Shown: piece by piece, positions 1-8,288 of the stretch
How positions within the stretch are numbered: position 1 is the stretch's first letter
Layout: each line of letters starts with the position of its first letter
From: Natrarchaeobius halalkaliphilus
Lineage (GTDB): Archaea > Halobacteriota > Halobacteria > Halobacteriales > Natrialbaceae
NCBI RefSeq assembly: GCF_003841485.1
Contig: NZ_REFY01000007.1
Coordinates: 1 to 64,000 of the forward strand
Direction: 5' to 3'
DNA length: 64,000 bases
The notes under the pieces: generated by a model
Databases searched by the model: none
What the model was told of the DNA's origin: nothing
The model's input: the letters and a program-made list of their open reading frames with translations, nothing else
Made by a program: the position numbers and the translations under genes

Positions 1-2
1 AC

Positions 3-389
3 GACGCGACCGACGAGCAGGCCCGCGCGAGCGGCCGAGTGGTGACGATGGTCGATGAGGCAACCGAGATCAGCGAGGAGACGAACGCGGAGACCGAAAC
101 CGTCGCTGCCGCGGCCGAAGAACAGACAGCGACGGTCTCGGAGGTCGCCACCGGCGCGCAGTCGCTGACCGAAATGGCCGACGACCTCCGAAACTCGCTC
201 GACGCGTTCGACGTGACCGAGGAGGATGATGCCGGTTCCGACACCGCTCTCGAGAGCGACGGCGATATCGAGACCGACGACGCTGAGACCGTCCTCGAGT
301 ACGATGACCGCGATCCGTCCACCACCGACGGTGTCGACGGGGAAGACTCCGACGGCGAGACGGCTGATTCCGAGTCGAACTCTCCGTGA
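3..389 (+). CDS. C-terminal end of a methyl-accepting chemotaxis transducer (partial)
   Basis: Only the last ~128 residues lie in the window; the reading frame is open from base 3 to the TGA at 387-389. The coiled-coil stretch with TEEQ-like repeats (MVDEATEISEETNAE, then AAAAEEQTATVSEVA) is the C-terminal arm of an MCP signalling domain, the cytoplasmic part that contacts CheA/CheW. The last ~50 residues are an acidic D/E/S/T tail typical of haloarchaeal cytoplasmic proteins. The same arm occurs in the complete transducer near the other end of the window (61157-63514), so the two are paralogues. What this transducer senses cannot be told, because its N-terminus is outside the window. Confidence 0.9.
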   Translation, partial: DATDEQARASGRVVTMVDEATEISEETNAETETVAAAAEEQTATVSEVATGAQSLTEMADDLRNSLDAFDVTEEDDAGSDTALESDGDIETDDAETVLEYDDRDPSTTDGVDGEDSDGETADSESNSP

Positions 390-453
390 CTGATACTCCA
401 ACCACCAGATGAATCCGTGTCAGTCAGTTCGTGCTGGGATGGATCAATCCGTT

Positions 454-1626
454 CTAGTATCCGAGGCCGAGCATCCGATTCACGACGACGGAGAGAAAGG
501 ATATCGCGAACAGCGCCGCCAGCGTTCCGAATGCGACGCCCCAGCCGAACAGGTCGGCGGTGAGACCCACGCCGACCGATCCGGCCGCGCCGACGACGGT
601 GTACACCGTCCGGACGAGGCCGAATCCCGACCCTCGCTCTTCGACCGAAAGGGCGTCCATGAATCGGGGATCGATCACCGCGAAGAAACTCGAGGCGACT
701 GCCACGAGTGTGATGCCGGCGGCCATCGTGACGGTTCCCGAATCCAGAATGACGAGCGGAACGCCGACCGCTCCCGCCATCATCGAACCGGCGATTGCGA
801 TGTCCCGTCCGTAGGCGTCGGAGGCGCGCCCGAGGACGATCTGACTGACCGTCCTGACGAGGAAAAAGGCGGAAAATGCGACGCCGGCTGCCGTCGGGCT
901 ATACTCGTGGAACGCAACGAGGAATGCCGGGAAGAACGATAAGAGTCCCTGAACGACGTACGTCCCGGCGATCGCGATCAGGAGCGGAAATGCGATCGCG
1001 GGCCGGGATATGAGTTCTACGACTGTGCGTAGCTCGAGGCTGTCCCGCAACGGTTTGTCCGGCTGTCGAGGCTCGGTCGGTCGGATCCACAGGAGAACCA
1101 GGACGAAAATCGGAACCCCGACGACGGCGGTCAACGCGATCGCGGGGCGCCACCCGTACCGAACCCCGACCCAAGCTGCTGCGACCGGAGCGACCAGTCC
1201 AGCCAGCGGTCCGCCGATCGAGTGAATGCCGATCGCGGTCCCGAGATCGTCGAACGTCACCGACAGCAGCGCCGATGCGACGGAGTAATGAAGGCCTGCA
1301 ACGCCACCGAGCACGACGGCGGCGACCACGAACGCGCCGAACACCGGTGACAGCGCGAGCAAAACACTCACGACGGCCGTTCCGCCCACGGCGATGAGTA
1401 TGATCGGCTTTTCGCCGTATCGATCGGAGAGGATCCCGCTCGGGAACTGTGCGAGGCCGTAAGCGAGCCACATACCGCTCAGGGCAACGCCGATCAGCGT
1501 GTTCGAAATCTCGAAATCGTCGATTATGAACGGAACCACCGGGCTAACCGCCAGCCGGGCGAAGTAGGTGACGAAGAAGGCAAGCGTACACAGGACGAGA
1601 ACGCTGTAGCGATACTGCCAGTTCAT
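454..1626 (-). CDS. MFS transporter
   Basis: A 390-residue integral membrane protein with about 12 hydrophobic segments, the usual size of a major facilitator superfamily carrier. The loop after the second segment reads GILSDRYGEKP, which fits MFS motif A (G-x-x-x-D-R-x-G-R/K). The start MNWQYRYSVLV leads directly into the first membrane segment. It probably exchanges or symports a small solute across the cytoplasmic membrane, but the substrate cannot be predicted. It is convergent with the MCP fragment on its left and divergent from the TnpB element on its right, so it is a single-gene unit. Confidence 0.88.
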   Translation of the reverse strand: MNWQYRYSVLVLCTLAFFVTYFARLAVSPVVPFIIDDFEISNTLIGVALSGMWLAYGLAQFPSGILSDRYGEKPIILIAVGGTAVVSVLLALSPVFGAFVVAAVVLGGVAGLHYSVASALLSVTFDDLGTAIGIHSIGGPLAGLVAPVAAAWVGVRYGWRPAIALTAVVGVPIFVLVLLWIRPTEPRQPDKPLRDSLELRTVVELISRPAIAFPLLIAIAGTYVVQGLLSFFPAFLVAFHEYSPTAAGVAFSAFFLVRTVSQIVLGRASDAYGRDIAIAGSMMAGAVGVPLVILDSGTVTMAAGITLVAVASSFFAVIDPRFMDALSVEERGSGFGLVRTVYTVVGAAGSVGVGLTADLFGWGVAFGTLAALFAISFLSVVVNRMLGLGY

Positions 1627-1932
1627 TCGGAATCAGTCTCCACTCACCCGACTCGAGTGAACTCGTATGTCAGTGGTGATTCCGGCGATCCGTACCTCTT
1701 CGTCGGATCGGTGCAGTGATAGGGATACGAGCGCATACCCCCGCCTTCTCGTGAGTGACGAGTGTTCCGACACTTGCTGTCGGAACCGAAGAGCGAACAG
1801 GCGGGGGTCGAGCGGCCACCGTATTGTGACAATCACCGTTCTGTTGCAGTGCAGGATTTCCCACGGTTTCACTTCCACTCTGGACGGCTGAGTTATATAT
1901 CGGTCACAGCCAACGGATATCGTACGGCGACA
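1627..1932. other. Intergenic region upstream of tnpB
   Basis: This stretch separates the divergent MFS gene and tnpB. It holds a perfect 9-bp hairpin (1764-1786) and a TATA-like sequence (ttatata, about 1893-1899) about 35 bp before the tnpB ATG at 1933. The left end of the IS element should lie here, but I could not place its boundary. I see no credible gene. Confidence 0.5.
1764..1786. repeat. Perfect inverted repeat, 9-bp arms, 5-nt loop
   Basis: GTTCCGACA (1764-1772) and TGTCGGAAC (1778-1786) are exact reverse complements separated by CTTGC. It lies upstream of tnpB. It could be a subterminal hairpin of the IS left end or an unrelated regulatory palindrome; there is no T-run to support a terminator. 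Confidence 0.5.
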
Positions 1933-3126
1933 ATGGGTGAACTCACGAAGACGCTTGAACTGAAACTCGTGGACCCAACCGTCCACAAGCGACAGAAGCT
2001 TCGTGAGACACGGGACGCCTACCAGCAGGCGCTTCAGGAGGCGTTCACCGCTGGCTGTGACACACAGTCGGCCGCCAACGATGTGGTTGTTAAGTATGAC
2101 CTGAGCGGCTACGCGAAAAACGCGCTCAAGAAGTACGTCCCGCAACTCCACAACAGCTACGACGCCGACGAACTGCACGACGACCACCCGGTACGGTTCA
2201 CCAACGAAGGATTGCAACTCGACCACCAGCCACAGAACGCTCTCGAGTGGTACGTCAAAATCCCGCACCACGAAGATTATAACCTCTGGATCCCGGTACG
2301 CGCCAACCCCCAACAGCGGGAGTGGCTCGAAGCGTTGTACGCAGATGACGCCGAGATGGGAGAAAGTCGGCTGTTCGAACGCAACGGGACGTGGTATCTC
2401 CACGTCACCGCCACCCGCGACGTGGAGGTCCAATCCGAGACGTCCGCCGACGAGCGGACGGCCATTGGCGTCGACATCGGAGAAGCGAGTCTCGTCACGG
2501 TGTGTTACCGCGACGAGAACGGTTCTCCGGTTCGCCCCGAACTGTGGGCCGACGACGGCAAAGCTGTTCGGCGGCTCCGCAAAACCTACTTCACCGCCAA
2601 AAGGCGGCTTCAGAAGCGTGGCAGTGAGCGAATCGCAGAGTCCTACGGTGACGCGCTGTGGGACCAGATCGACAACGTGTTCCACCGTGTGACCCGCGAG
2701 GTCATCGAGTACGCCGAGTCTGTCGAGAATCCGGTGCTGGTGCTAGAAGACTTGACGTACATCCGTGAGAACATGGACTACGGCGAGTACATGAACCGAC
2801 GGTTGCACGGCTGGGGATTTGCGAAGCTGCATGCACAGATTCGCTACAAAGCCGCTGAGAGGGGAATTCCCGTCGAGACGGTGAATCCCCGGAACACGTC
2901 GAAGGCGTGCCACGCCTGCAGTGAACACGGCTCCCGGCCACGACAGGCGACGTTCCGTTGCTCGAACGACGACTGCTGGCTCGGTGAGTACCAAGCTGAC
3001 GTGAACGGGACGATAAACATTGCAGACCGCTACTGTAGTGGAGAGAGTCACCACCGAAGCGATCGGGAAGAAGATCCCCGAAGAAGGCTGGTGACGATGA
3101 CTCGGCTACGGATGGGGCCTGTTTGA
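1933..3126 (+). CDS. tnpB: IS200/IS605-family TnpB RNA-guided nuclease
   Basis: A 397-residue TnpB (OrfB). The RuvC-like triad is intact: Asp181 in GVDIGEAS, Glu272 in VLVLEDLT and Asp356 in QADVNGTINIA. A zinc finger made of Cys326/Cys329 and Cys343/Cys348 lies between the last two, as in active family members. TnpB proteins cut DNA guided by an omega-RNA made from the element's right end, which helps the element persist. I chose the ATG at 1933 because family-like sequence (MGELTKTLELKL) begins there and a TATA-like box lies about 35 bp upstream; an in-frame upstream extension from 1762 does not look coding. No tnpA transposase is adjacent, so this is a tnpB-only (IS1341-type) copy that would need TnpA in trans to move. 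Confidence 0.93.
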   Translation: MGELTKTLELKLVDPTVHKRQKLRETRDAYQQALQEAFTAGCDTQSAANDVVVKYDLSGYAKNALKKYVPQLHNSYDADELHDDHPVRFTNEGLQLDHQPQNALEWYVKIPHHEDYNLWIPVRANPQQREWLEALYADDAEMGESRLFERNGTWYLHVTATRDVEVQSETSADERTAIGVDIGEASLVTVCYRDENGSPVRPELWADDGKAVRRLRKTYFTAKRRLQKRGSERIAESYGDALWDQIDNVFHRVTREVIEYAESVENPVLVLEDLTYIRENMDYGEYMNRRLHGWGFAKLHAQIRYKAAERGIPVETVNPRNTSKACHACSEHGSRPRQATFRCSNDDCWLGEYQADVNGTINIADRYCSGESHHRSDREEDPRRRLVTMTRLRMGPV

Positions 3127-3285
3127 CCGGGCCACAAGACAGCCATGTCGATGCTGAAACCCAGCAAACGACGCGTGGAACGTATGCGTCTTGAAACCAA
3201 CAGGCCGCCTCGCTCGGCCTGAAATCCCGTGGTGGGATTCCTCCGCGTTCACGCGGAGGAGGAGGTCAAGTACCGCTTGACGTCC
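3127..3285 (+). ncRNA. Putative omega-RNA / right end of the tnpB element plus guide
   Basis: Downstream of tnpB are two stacked hairpins: AATCCC (3223-3228) with GGGATT (3234-3239), and a perfect 8-bp stem CCTCCGCG (3240-3247) / CGCGGAGG (3252-3259). They are followed by GGAGGTCAA ending at 3269. A GC hairpin followed by a short purine run and TCAA is the usual right-end architecture of haloarchaeal IS200/IS605 elements and the 3' scaffold of TnpB omega-RNA. The guide would start at 3270. The 5' boundary given is approximate; in this family the RNA overlaps the end of tnpB. Confidence 0.6.
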
Positions 3286-3640
3286 TCCACACGACTGAAG
3301 TCGTGGGATTCCTCCGTGGGCAATCCGGCCAGCAGATTACCCCGGCTGTGAACTTGCGGGTTGCCGACGCTAGTTTGGTCGAACGGACTCGACTGTTCCC
3401 CAAAACGGGCGGGTGTCCAGTCGTTCCCATCCCACTCCAGTACCCCTCTCGCCGTCGAGGGGTGCGTCCCTATCGCGTTCAGCGGATAGGGCGGCGGGCC
3501 GCGCCATCACCATCTGGAATGTTGTTGAATTCGTGGAGTGCGTGGTTGTAGAGTTGTCGCACGGTGTCTCTCGTCCAGTCGAGGCTCTCTCGCTGCTCGG
3601 TCGCTCCTTGAGGACGGGGGTCCTCTTTTCCAGTAAACGT
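3266..3640 (-). pseudogene. Decayed second tnpB, opposite strand
   Basis: Two pieces on the minus strand look like haloarchaeal IS605-type orfB sequence. The first (about 3605-3480) encodes SLDWTRDTVRQLYNHALHEF then NNIPDG before a stop, resembling the TnpB N-terminus. The second (about 3450-3266) encodes GVLEWDGNDWTPARFG ... GNLLAGLPTEESHDFSR and VWRTSSGT before a TGA, resembling a TnpB C-terminal tail. The core between them, including the RuvC domain, is missing, so this is a deletion remnant. It runs tail-to-tail into the intact tnpB element. Assignment rests on recognising the peptide pattern, not on a search. Confidence 0.6.
3277..3316 (-). mobile_element. Right end of the decayed minus-strand tnpB element
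   Basis: Read on the minus strand, this is GGAGGAATCCCACGAC, TTCA, GTCGTG, then TGGAGGACGTCAA: a 6-bp hairpin (CACGAC/GTCGTG, plus-strand 3290-3305) followed by a purine run and TCAA (complement of 3277-3280). It has the same layout as the plus-strand right end ending at 3269 and shares the 14-mer GTGGGATTCCTCCG with it (3232-3245 and 3303-3316). The two TCAA ends face each other with only seven bases between. Confidence 0.55.
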
Positions 3641-3678
3641 GTATACTGCGCTGGAGATCTATCACGCTCAATCAGCCC

Positions 3679-3696
3679 GGTTTGTACGAACCAAAC
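3679..3696. promoter_or_regulatory. Operator-like overlapping palindromes upstream of the toxin-antitoxin pair
   Basis: GGTT (3679-3682) pairs with AACC (3689-3692), and GTTTG (3680-3684) pairs with CAAAC (3692-3696). The site lies 32-49 bp before the antitoxin ATG at 3728, where an archaeal core promoter would be. Type II antitoxins usually bind such palindromes to repress their own operon; that role here is inference. Confidence 0.35.
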
Positions 3697-3727
3697 GGTT
3701 ATGTGCGGCTATCACGTCAGTAGGACT

Positions 3728-4048
3728 ATGAGCCAAGGACGCGATGACGCGGGCCGGTTTGAGGAGTCTGTTACCGAACAAGATATTCTCAAGGTATTTG
3801 ACTACGAGGATGATCCAGTCCTCACAGCGCCAGAAGTTGCTGACGGTCTTCGGCGGTTTGGGAAGCAAATCACCCCTGAAGGGGTCCGAAACCGGCTCGC
3901 GGAGATGGACGAGAAAGGGCTCGTAAGCCGTAAAAAGCTCGGTGCAAGAGCTGTGGGGTGGTGGGCAGAGGTTGCCCCTGAACTGGATTCTAGCACTGCC
4001 AAAACTATTGACTCGAGAAAGGAGTCTGACGAGTGGGAGGAGTTGTAG
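3728..4048 (+). CDS. HTH antitoxin-like DNA-binding protein
   Basis: A 106-residue protein with a winged-helix or HTH core (QDILKVFDY ... TAPEVADGL ... ITPEGVRNRLAEMDEKGLVS) and an acidic, unstructured C-terminus (ESDEWEEL). The next gene starts 6 bp downstream and encodes a RelE/ParE-fold protein, so this is most simply the antitoxin and autorepressor of a type II toxin-antitoxin pair. The start is the ATG at 3728; the open frame upstream (to 3413) runs through IS remnant sequence. The N-terminal helix-turn-helix placed before a disordered toxin-neutralising tail is the usual antitoxin order. Confidence 0.72.
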   Translation: MSQGRDDAGRFEESVTEQDILKVFDYEDDPVLTAPEVADGLRRFGKQITPEGVRNRLAEMDEKGLVSRKKLGARAVGWWAEVAPELDSSTAKTIDSRKESDEWEEL

Positions 4049-4054
4049 CGATAT

Positions 4055-4303
4055 ATGGCGACAGTGTTGTTGCATCCGGATGTGGAGAAGGAGCTGCAAT
4101 CTCTTCCAAACGATATTGAGGATCGAATTCGATCGAAGTTGACTGAGACTGGAAAGAATCCAGACCGGCATCTCAAACCGCTCAAAGGACGAGATGAATA
4201 TTCTCTCCGCATTGGGAAACGACGAGCAATTATCGATTGGGTCACAGACCAGAACGAACTTCGAGTACTGGAACTCGATACTCGAGATACAGTATACCTG
4301 TAG
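4055..4303 (+). CDS. RelE/ParE-family toxin
   Basis: An 82-residue protein with the RelE-fold pattern: an N-terminal strand and helix (ATVLLHPDVEKELQSLP), a two-helix region, the core HLKPLKGRDEYSLRIGKRRA, then the strands AIIDWVTD and LRVLELDTRDTVYL. RelE toxins cleave mRNA at the ribosome and ParE toxins poison gyrase; sequence alone does not decide which. The basic residues of the central strand (K, R, R in LKGRDEYSLRIGKRR) are the usual active-site or substrate-binding region. It follows the HTH gene by 6 bp, as expected of a translationally coupled cassette, and appears intact. Confidence 0.8.
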   Translation: MATVLLHPDVEKELQSLPNDIEDRIRSKLTETGKNPDRHLKPLKGRDEYSLRIGKRRAIIDWVTDQNELRVLELDTRDTVYL

Positions 4304-4677
4304 TACAGTCAATTGGTGCCGTCAACTACCCCCCCTACTTCGCTCACCCCGGTCGTGACCGCCGGGACGTTCGTCCGCGCGGTCGGATGGTATCTTCGCG
4401 GGCTGTGGCTGAAGCTGCTGTCACGCTCCGCAGGCCGCTGGCGAGTGCAGCACTCGTACTCTCTGCGATTTTGTTTGTAACGGAAGTGGATCCCGAAAAC
4501 GTGTGGGCCCCTGCCTCCGGTCTTCGCTCACAGAAATCGAAGATATCCCGATGGAGTACAGCGTTTTCACTCATTGAGAACGCCTGGACAGTCCGTTTTG
4601 CGTCCATGAAACGACGGTTTGCGGGGACGAAATCCCCGACGTGTTTTAACCACCCCCACCAACTACGCCGTGATACC
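4304..4677. other. Intergenic region with IS-end-like remnant
   Basis: Starting at about 4318 is GTCAACTACCCCCCCTACTTCGCTCACCCC, a motif commonly seen at the left ends of haloarchaeal IS200/IS605 elements; a related copy lies at about 46668. An open frame crosses this region in phase with the following gene, but its translation has no recognisable domain and the promoter (TTTTAA at 4644-4649) lies inside it. I therefore treat it as non-coding. Confidence 0.4.
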
Positions 4678-5268
4678 GTGTCCGCGATTCCGCCCTGGGT
4701 CGACGAACGAATCGACCGGAACCTCGACAACACGCTCACTCAGGAGCACGTCGTCGAGACGATGCTCGAGTCCGACCGACCGTTCTTCTCGATCCGCCAG
4801 CTGCATGCGTGCATCAAACCCGACGTTACCCGGGCGACCGTTCGGAACCGACTCCGAGAACTTCAGGAGATCGACGTCGTTGCCACGGAGACGTATCCCG
4901 ACTCGATCACGCTGTACTACATCAACCATCCGGAGTCAGCGTGGCCGCTCTCACCCGAGGGTAAACGTGCGCTGCATGCGGAGACCCCGCTGGATCGGCT
5001 CTCCACCCGCGGATTCCTCACGTTATCGGACACGGCGGGAATCCGCACGCTCGTACTCGCCGGATTCCAGTTGAGCCTGGTTCTGTTCGCTCTCGGCGGC
5101 GTTCTCACGGTCGCCGGTACGGACGTCCGTGGCACCCAGAGCGACATCGTCCTGTGGGATACCGGGTTCGACCTGTTGTTCGTGAGCCTGCTGTTGCTCT
5201 TTGCGGAGCGAACAGCCCGCTGGGTTCGCGACAGATACGGCCCGTTGAGCCTCTTGCCGTCGACGTAA
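4678..5268 (+). CDS. HTH-domain protein with two C-terminal membrane segments
   Basis: A 196-residue protein. Residues ~1-95 look like a winged helix (LTQEHVVETMLES, IRQLHACI, VTRATVRNRLRELQEIDVV), and two hydrophobic segments near the C-terminus (TLVLAGFQLSLVLFALGGVL and DLLFVSLLLLFA) should anchor it in the membrane. This HTH-plus-two-TM layout recurs in haloarchaeal genomes, but I cannot name a function; a membrane-tethered regulator is plausible. I chose the GTG at 4678 because a TATA-like TTTTAA sits about 30 bp upstream and the HTH begins right after it. It may be co-transcribed with the DUF4870 genes that follow. Confidence 0.65.
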   Translation: MSAIPPWVDERIDRNLDNTLTQEHVVETMLESDRPFFSIRQLHACIKPDVTRATVRNRLRELQEIDVVATETYPDSITLYYINHPESAWPLSPEGKRALHAETPLDRLSTRGFLTLSDTAGIRTLVLAGFQLSLVLFALGGVLTVAGTDVRGTQSDIVLWDTGFDLLFVSLLLLFAERTARWVRDRYGPLSLLPST

Positions 5269-5316
5269 TCGAAACTGTGCATCGAAACTCACCCGACTGA
5301 CTCGTCAATCACGTTC

Positions 5317-5760
5317 ATGACATCCACATCCACTGCGTCCGGCCCCGAACTGCTCGAGGAACGATCGATCGGCGGTATACTCGTTCACCTCCTGGGCTTA
5401 CTCACCGGATTTCTCGGTCCGGCTATCGTCTATGCCGTCTCGGACGACGAGTACACCCGGACGAACGCACGGCATGCGCTGAACTGGCACGTTACCGTTT
5501 TGGCGTTGATGATCGTGTCGTTCGTAACGTTCTTTCTCGGCGCTGACGAGCTTACCGTGGGCGGGGAACAGACCGAACTGTCCCTGCTGCCGGCACCGCT
5601 CGATACGGTGTTCGCGATCGCTGGCGTACTGCTGCTGATCGTATTCATGCTCGCGATACTCCTCACCTTCGTGTACGCCGTCGTCGCGACGCTGAAGGCC
5701 GTGTTCGGCTCGATTTGGACGTATCCCGGCGCGATCGATGTCGTCAAGCGGTACCGATAA
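5317..5760 (+). CDS. DUF4870 membrane protein
   Basis: A 147-residue membrane protein matching the DUF4870 pattern: an early helix (GGILVHLLGLLTGFLGPAIVYAV), the conserved segment TRTNARHALNWHVTVLAL, and two further membrane helices, ending in YPGAIDVVKRYR. The NARHALNWH motif on the second helix is characteristic. The family's function is unknown. The next gene is a longer paralogue starting 9 bp downstream with a nearly identical N-terminus (LLEERSIGGILVH), so the pair arose by tandem duplication and is probably one transcript. Confidence 0.8.
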   Translation: MTSTSTASGPELLEERSIGGILVHLLGLLTGFLGPAIVYAVSDDEYTRTNARHALNWHVTVLALMIVSFVTFFLGADELTVGGEQTELSLLPAPLDTVFAIAGVLLLIVFMLAILLTFVYAVVATLKAVFGSIWTYPGAIDVVKRYR

Positions 5761-5769
5761 CGAGTGTCC

Positions 5770-6621
5770 ATGCCGTCCGAACACACCCCCGATACGACGT
5801 CGACGACCGATGGACCCCGGCTCCTCGAGGAACGATCGATCGGCGGGATTCTCGTCCATTTCGTGGCCATTCCGACCGGTGTCGTCGGTGCCGGTCTGGT
5901 GTACCTCGTCTCGACTCACGAGTTCACCAGACGAAACGCTCGTAACGCTCTCGATTGGCATCTCACGGTACTGGCGTTGACGATTCTCACGTTCGGATCC
6001 CTGTTCATCTACGCCGAGGGGACGGGACAGGGTGCCACCGACGTCGCGACGCTTCCCTCCCCCGTCTCCGCGACAGCTAGCGTCGTCCTTCCCGTGCTGA
6101 TATCTCTCTGGATGTTCGTGACGTTCTGGACGTTCCTCGTTGGACTCATCGCGATGGGCAAAGCGACGTTCGGGACCGCGTGGCGCTATCCGCTGTCGCC
6201 GGCGCTCGTCGACCGATTCGGTCCCCGGGTCGATCTTCCAGGTGGGTGGCCCGTTATCATCGTTGTATACGTCGCGGTGGCTCCTCTCATCGTTGGGGTC
6301 GCTTTGTTTGGACCACGGGAGGGAGCTGCGTTCTTTGCGTCTGGACTCGGACTTGTCGCTCTTATCCTGGTGCTGACACCGATCACTGGGGTAGCTCTGT
6401 ATCAACACGGCGCCCGGATTCGCCCGACGGATGCCGACTGGCAGCCACCCGTCGTCGCGTATCTCGGAGTTCCGATCGCCGTCGCCGCTGCTGGCTACCT
6501 TCTCTCGGAAGCGGTCACCGACTCGATCAATCCTGCCGGCGATGCGGTATACGTTTTCCTCGCTGCGTTCTGGGTGGCCTCGCTCGTGTACGCGGTCCGG
6601 TGGTGGACTGAGTCGAACTGA
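5770..6621 (+). CDS. DUF4870 membrane protein with extra C-terminal helices
   Basis: A 283-residue paralogue of the preceding gene. Residues ~1-140 repeat its DUF4870 layout (LLEERSIGGILVHF, then TRRNARNALDWHLTVLAL and YPLSPALVDRFG); the rest adds about four or five more membrane helices absent from the shorter protein. The ATG at 5770 is preferred; an in-frame GTG six bases upstream (5764) is possible. Its role is unknown. Fusion of a second membrane domain to DUF4870 is the notable point. Confidence 0.78.
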   Translation: MPSEHTPDTTSTTDGPRLLEERSIGGILVHFVAIPTGVVGAGLVYLVSTHEFTRRNARNALDWHLTVLALTILTFGSLFIYAEGTGQGATDVATLPSPVSATASVVLPVLISLWMFVTFWTFLVGLIAMGKATFGTAWRYPLSPALVDRFGPRVDLPGGWPVIIVVYVAVAPLIVGVALFGPREGAAFFASGLGLVALILVLTPITGVALYQHGARIRPTDADWQPPVVAYLGVPIAVAAAGYLLSEAVTDSINPAGDAVYVFLAAFWVASLVYAVRWWTESN

Positions 6622-6785
6622 CGGTGGCGGCCGCGTATACGAACGACTGCACCGATCCACACGCCTCTTGTACAGCCGTCGTACGGTCAAGTGTGCACTG
6701 ACCTGAATGACTACTGTGGCCCGCGTCGTCCCCCTCCACGGACGGCGTTGTACTGGCGGACGGCTCACCGGCTGTTCCCCGTCCG

Positions 6786-6796
6786 TTTTATATTAT
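6786..6796 (+). promoter_or_regulatory. TATA box for the hydantoinase-like gene
   Basis: TTTTATATTAT lies about 25 bp before the ATG at 6816, the spacing of a haloarchaeal leaderless promoter. This supports the chosen start. Confidence 0.55.
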
Positions 6797-6815
6797 ACGA
6801 GGTTCCTCTCTGGAT

Positions 6816-8210
6816 ATGGCGGTCGAGACCGTCGTGACGAACGGGACGCTCGTTTCGAGCACTGGCACCACCGACGCCGACGTGGCGATTTCTGACGGAA
6901 AGATCGTAGCCGTCGGTGACGAGTCTAACCTTCCCCGAGCAGCGGAGACGATAGATGCGGACGGCTGTCTCGTGATGCCGGGGATCGTCGACCCGCACGT
7001 TCACTTCGACGGCCCGAACCCACGTTTCGACGGACCGGCAGAAACGTACGAGACTGGGAGCAAAGCAGCGGCCCTGGGTGGTGTCACGACGGTTATCGAT
7101 TTTGCGTGGCAAGGTACACACCGTGGTGACGACGAGCAACCCGGAACGCTTCGTGACGGTATCACCTTTCAAAAAAACACCGCGGACGAGTCGCTGATCG
7201 ATTACGGGCTCCACGCGACGATAACGCGGGAGGATCCCGCTCTCTTCGAGGAGCTGCCGACGGTCGTCGACGGAGGTGTGACCTCGTTCAAGATGTTCAC
7301 TGCGTACGACTGGGGGGTGTCGAACGGATTCATGGGCCGCGTTTTCGAGCGACTGTCCGATCTCGGCGCCGTCGCAATTTTGCACACGGAAGACGACTCG
7401 GTCTGTACGGAGCAAGCGACGGTCCTCGAGCAAGAGCAACGAGGTGATCCGACGGATTATCCCTCGTCTCGACCCGCTTACGCCGAGGCGATGGCCGCCG
7501 ACAACGCGCTCAGAATGGCTGTGGAGTCCGATTGCAAATACTACGGTCTCCACACGAGCTGTGAGAAAGCTGCGGCGGTGATCGAACGCTACCGGCGAAA
7601 ATTTGGTGATGGGCTGGTGCGGGGCGAAACCTGTACCCACTATACCACGCTCGATCGGTCGCTCTACTCCGAGATCGGAACGCTCGCACAGCTGGCTCCG
7701 CCGCTTCGTTCGGCCGACGACGTCGAATCCGTATTCGATCACCTCGTCCGGGGAACGCTCGATGTCGTGTCTACCGATCACGTCGCCTATCACCGGAGCG
7801 CGAAGCGCGCCGATGACTGGTGGGACAGTTCCTACGGCGTAAACAGCTTACAGCACTCGCTTCCTGTCTTTTACGACGAGGCTGTAAAGAGACGAACGTG
7901 CTCGCCATCGTTCGTTGTGCGGACGATGTCGACGCAACCAGCACGACTGTTCGGACTCGAGGGCAAGGGTACGCTCGAGCCCAGGACGGACGCGGATCTC
8001 GTAGTTTTCGATCCGGATAGTCGGGACACGATATCCGCCACCGATAACGCATCCGAGGCGGATTATTCGATCTACGAGGGGAGGACGGTCGGCGGAGAGG
8101 TAATTCACACGATGGTACGCGGCGAGTTGGTCGTTCGAGACGGCCAACTCGTCGGCGAACCCGGCCACGGCGAGTTCGTTGCTCGTACGACTCCGGATTG
8201 GAGACGGTGA
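6816..8210 (+). CDS. Dihydropyrimidinase / D-hydantoinase-family amidohydrolase
   Basis: A 464-residue cytoplasmic metal-dependent hydrolase. It has the family start (VETVVTNGTLVSS), the metal-binding HVHF after PGIVDP, the Lys that becomes carboxylated (SFKMFTAYDW), further His ligands (AILHTEDD, YGLHTSCEKA), and the metal Asp in VVSTDHVAYH. The C-terminal beta-sandwich returns with LEPRTDADLVVFDPD. Members open cyclic amides such as dihydropyrimidines, hydantoins or allantoin to N-carbamoyl acids. A carbamoyl-amino-acid hydrolase lies 1.4 kb away on the other strand, which would complete such a pathway; the enolase-superfamily gene between them is unexplained. The natural substrate cannot be decided from sequence. 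Confidence 0.85.
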   Translation: MAVETVVTNGTLVSSTGTTDADVAISDGKIVAVGDESNLPRAAETIDADGCLVMPGIVDPHVHFDGPNPRFDGPAETYETGSKAAALGGVTTVIDFAWQGTHRGDDEQPGTLRDGITFQKNTADESLIDYGLHATITREDPALFEELPTVVDGGVTSFKMFTAYDWGVSNGFMGRVFERLSDLGAVAILHTEDDSVCTEQATVLEQEQRGDPTDYPSSRPAYAEAMAADNALRMAVESDCKYYGLHTSCEKAAAVIERYRRKFGDGLVRGETCTHYTTLDRSLYSEIGTLAQLAPPLRSADDVESVFDHLVRGTLDVVSTDHVAYHRSAKRADDWWDSSYGVNSLQHSLPVFYDEAVKRRTCSPSFVVRTMSTQPARLFGLEGKGTLEPRTDADLVVFDPDSRDTISATDNASEADYSIYEGRTVGGEVIHTMVRGELVVRDGQLVGEPGHGEFVARTTPDWRR

Positions 8211-8288
8211 ACCGCAAGAGACGATTTTTCACTGACGTCCAACGCGAGAGCGGAAACTATATCGTCATGTGATCGCGTGACACGCGGT

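Noticed and set aside
1764-1786. Hairpin as a transcription terminator
   Set aside because: It lies upstream of both flanking genes' starts and lacks a T-run, so termination is unlikely.
1633-2685. 350-codon open frame on the minus strand opposite tnpB
   Set aside because: It lies antisense to a well-supported TnpB gene, has no domain, and is a typical long shadow frame in GC-rich DNA.
4237-4677. Long N-terminal extension of the HTH membrane protein
   Set aside because: The extension overlaps the toxin gene end and IS-like sequence, and a promoter-like box lies just before the GTG at 4678.
5398-6768. 456-codon minus-strand frame opposite the DUF4870 genes
   Set aside because: Arg/Asp-rich low-complexity translation, antisense to two recognisable membrane proteins.
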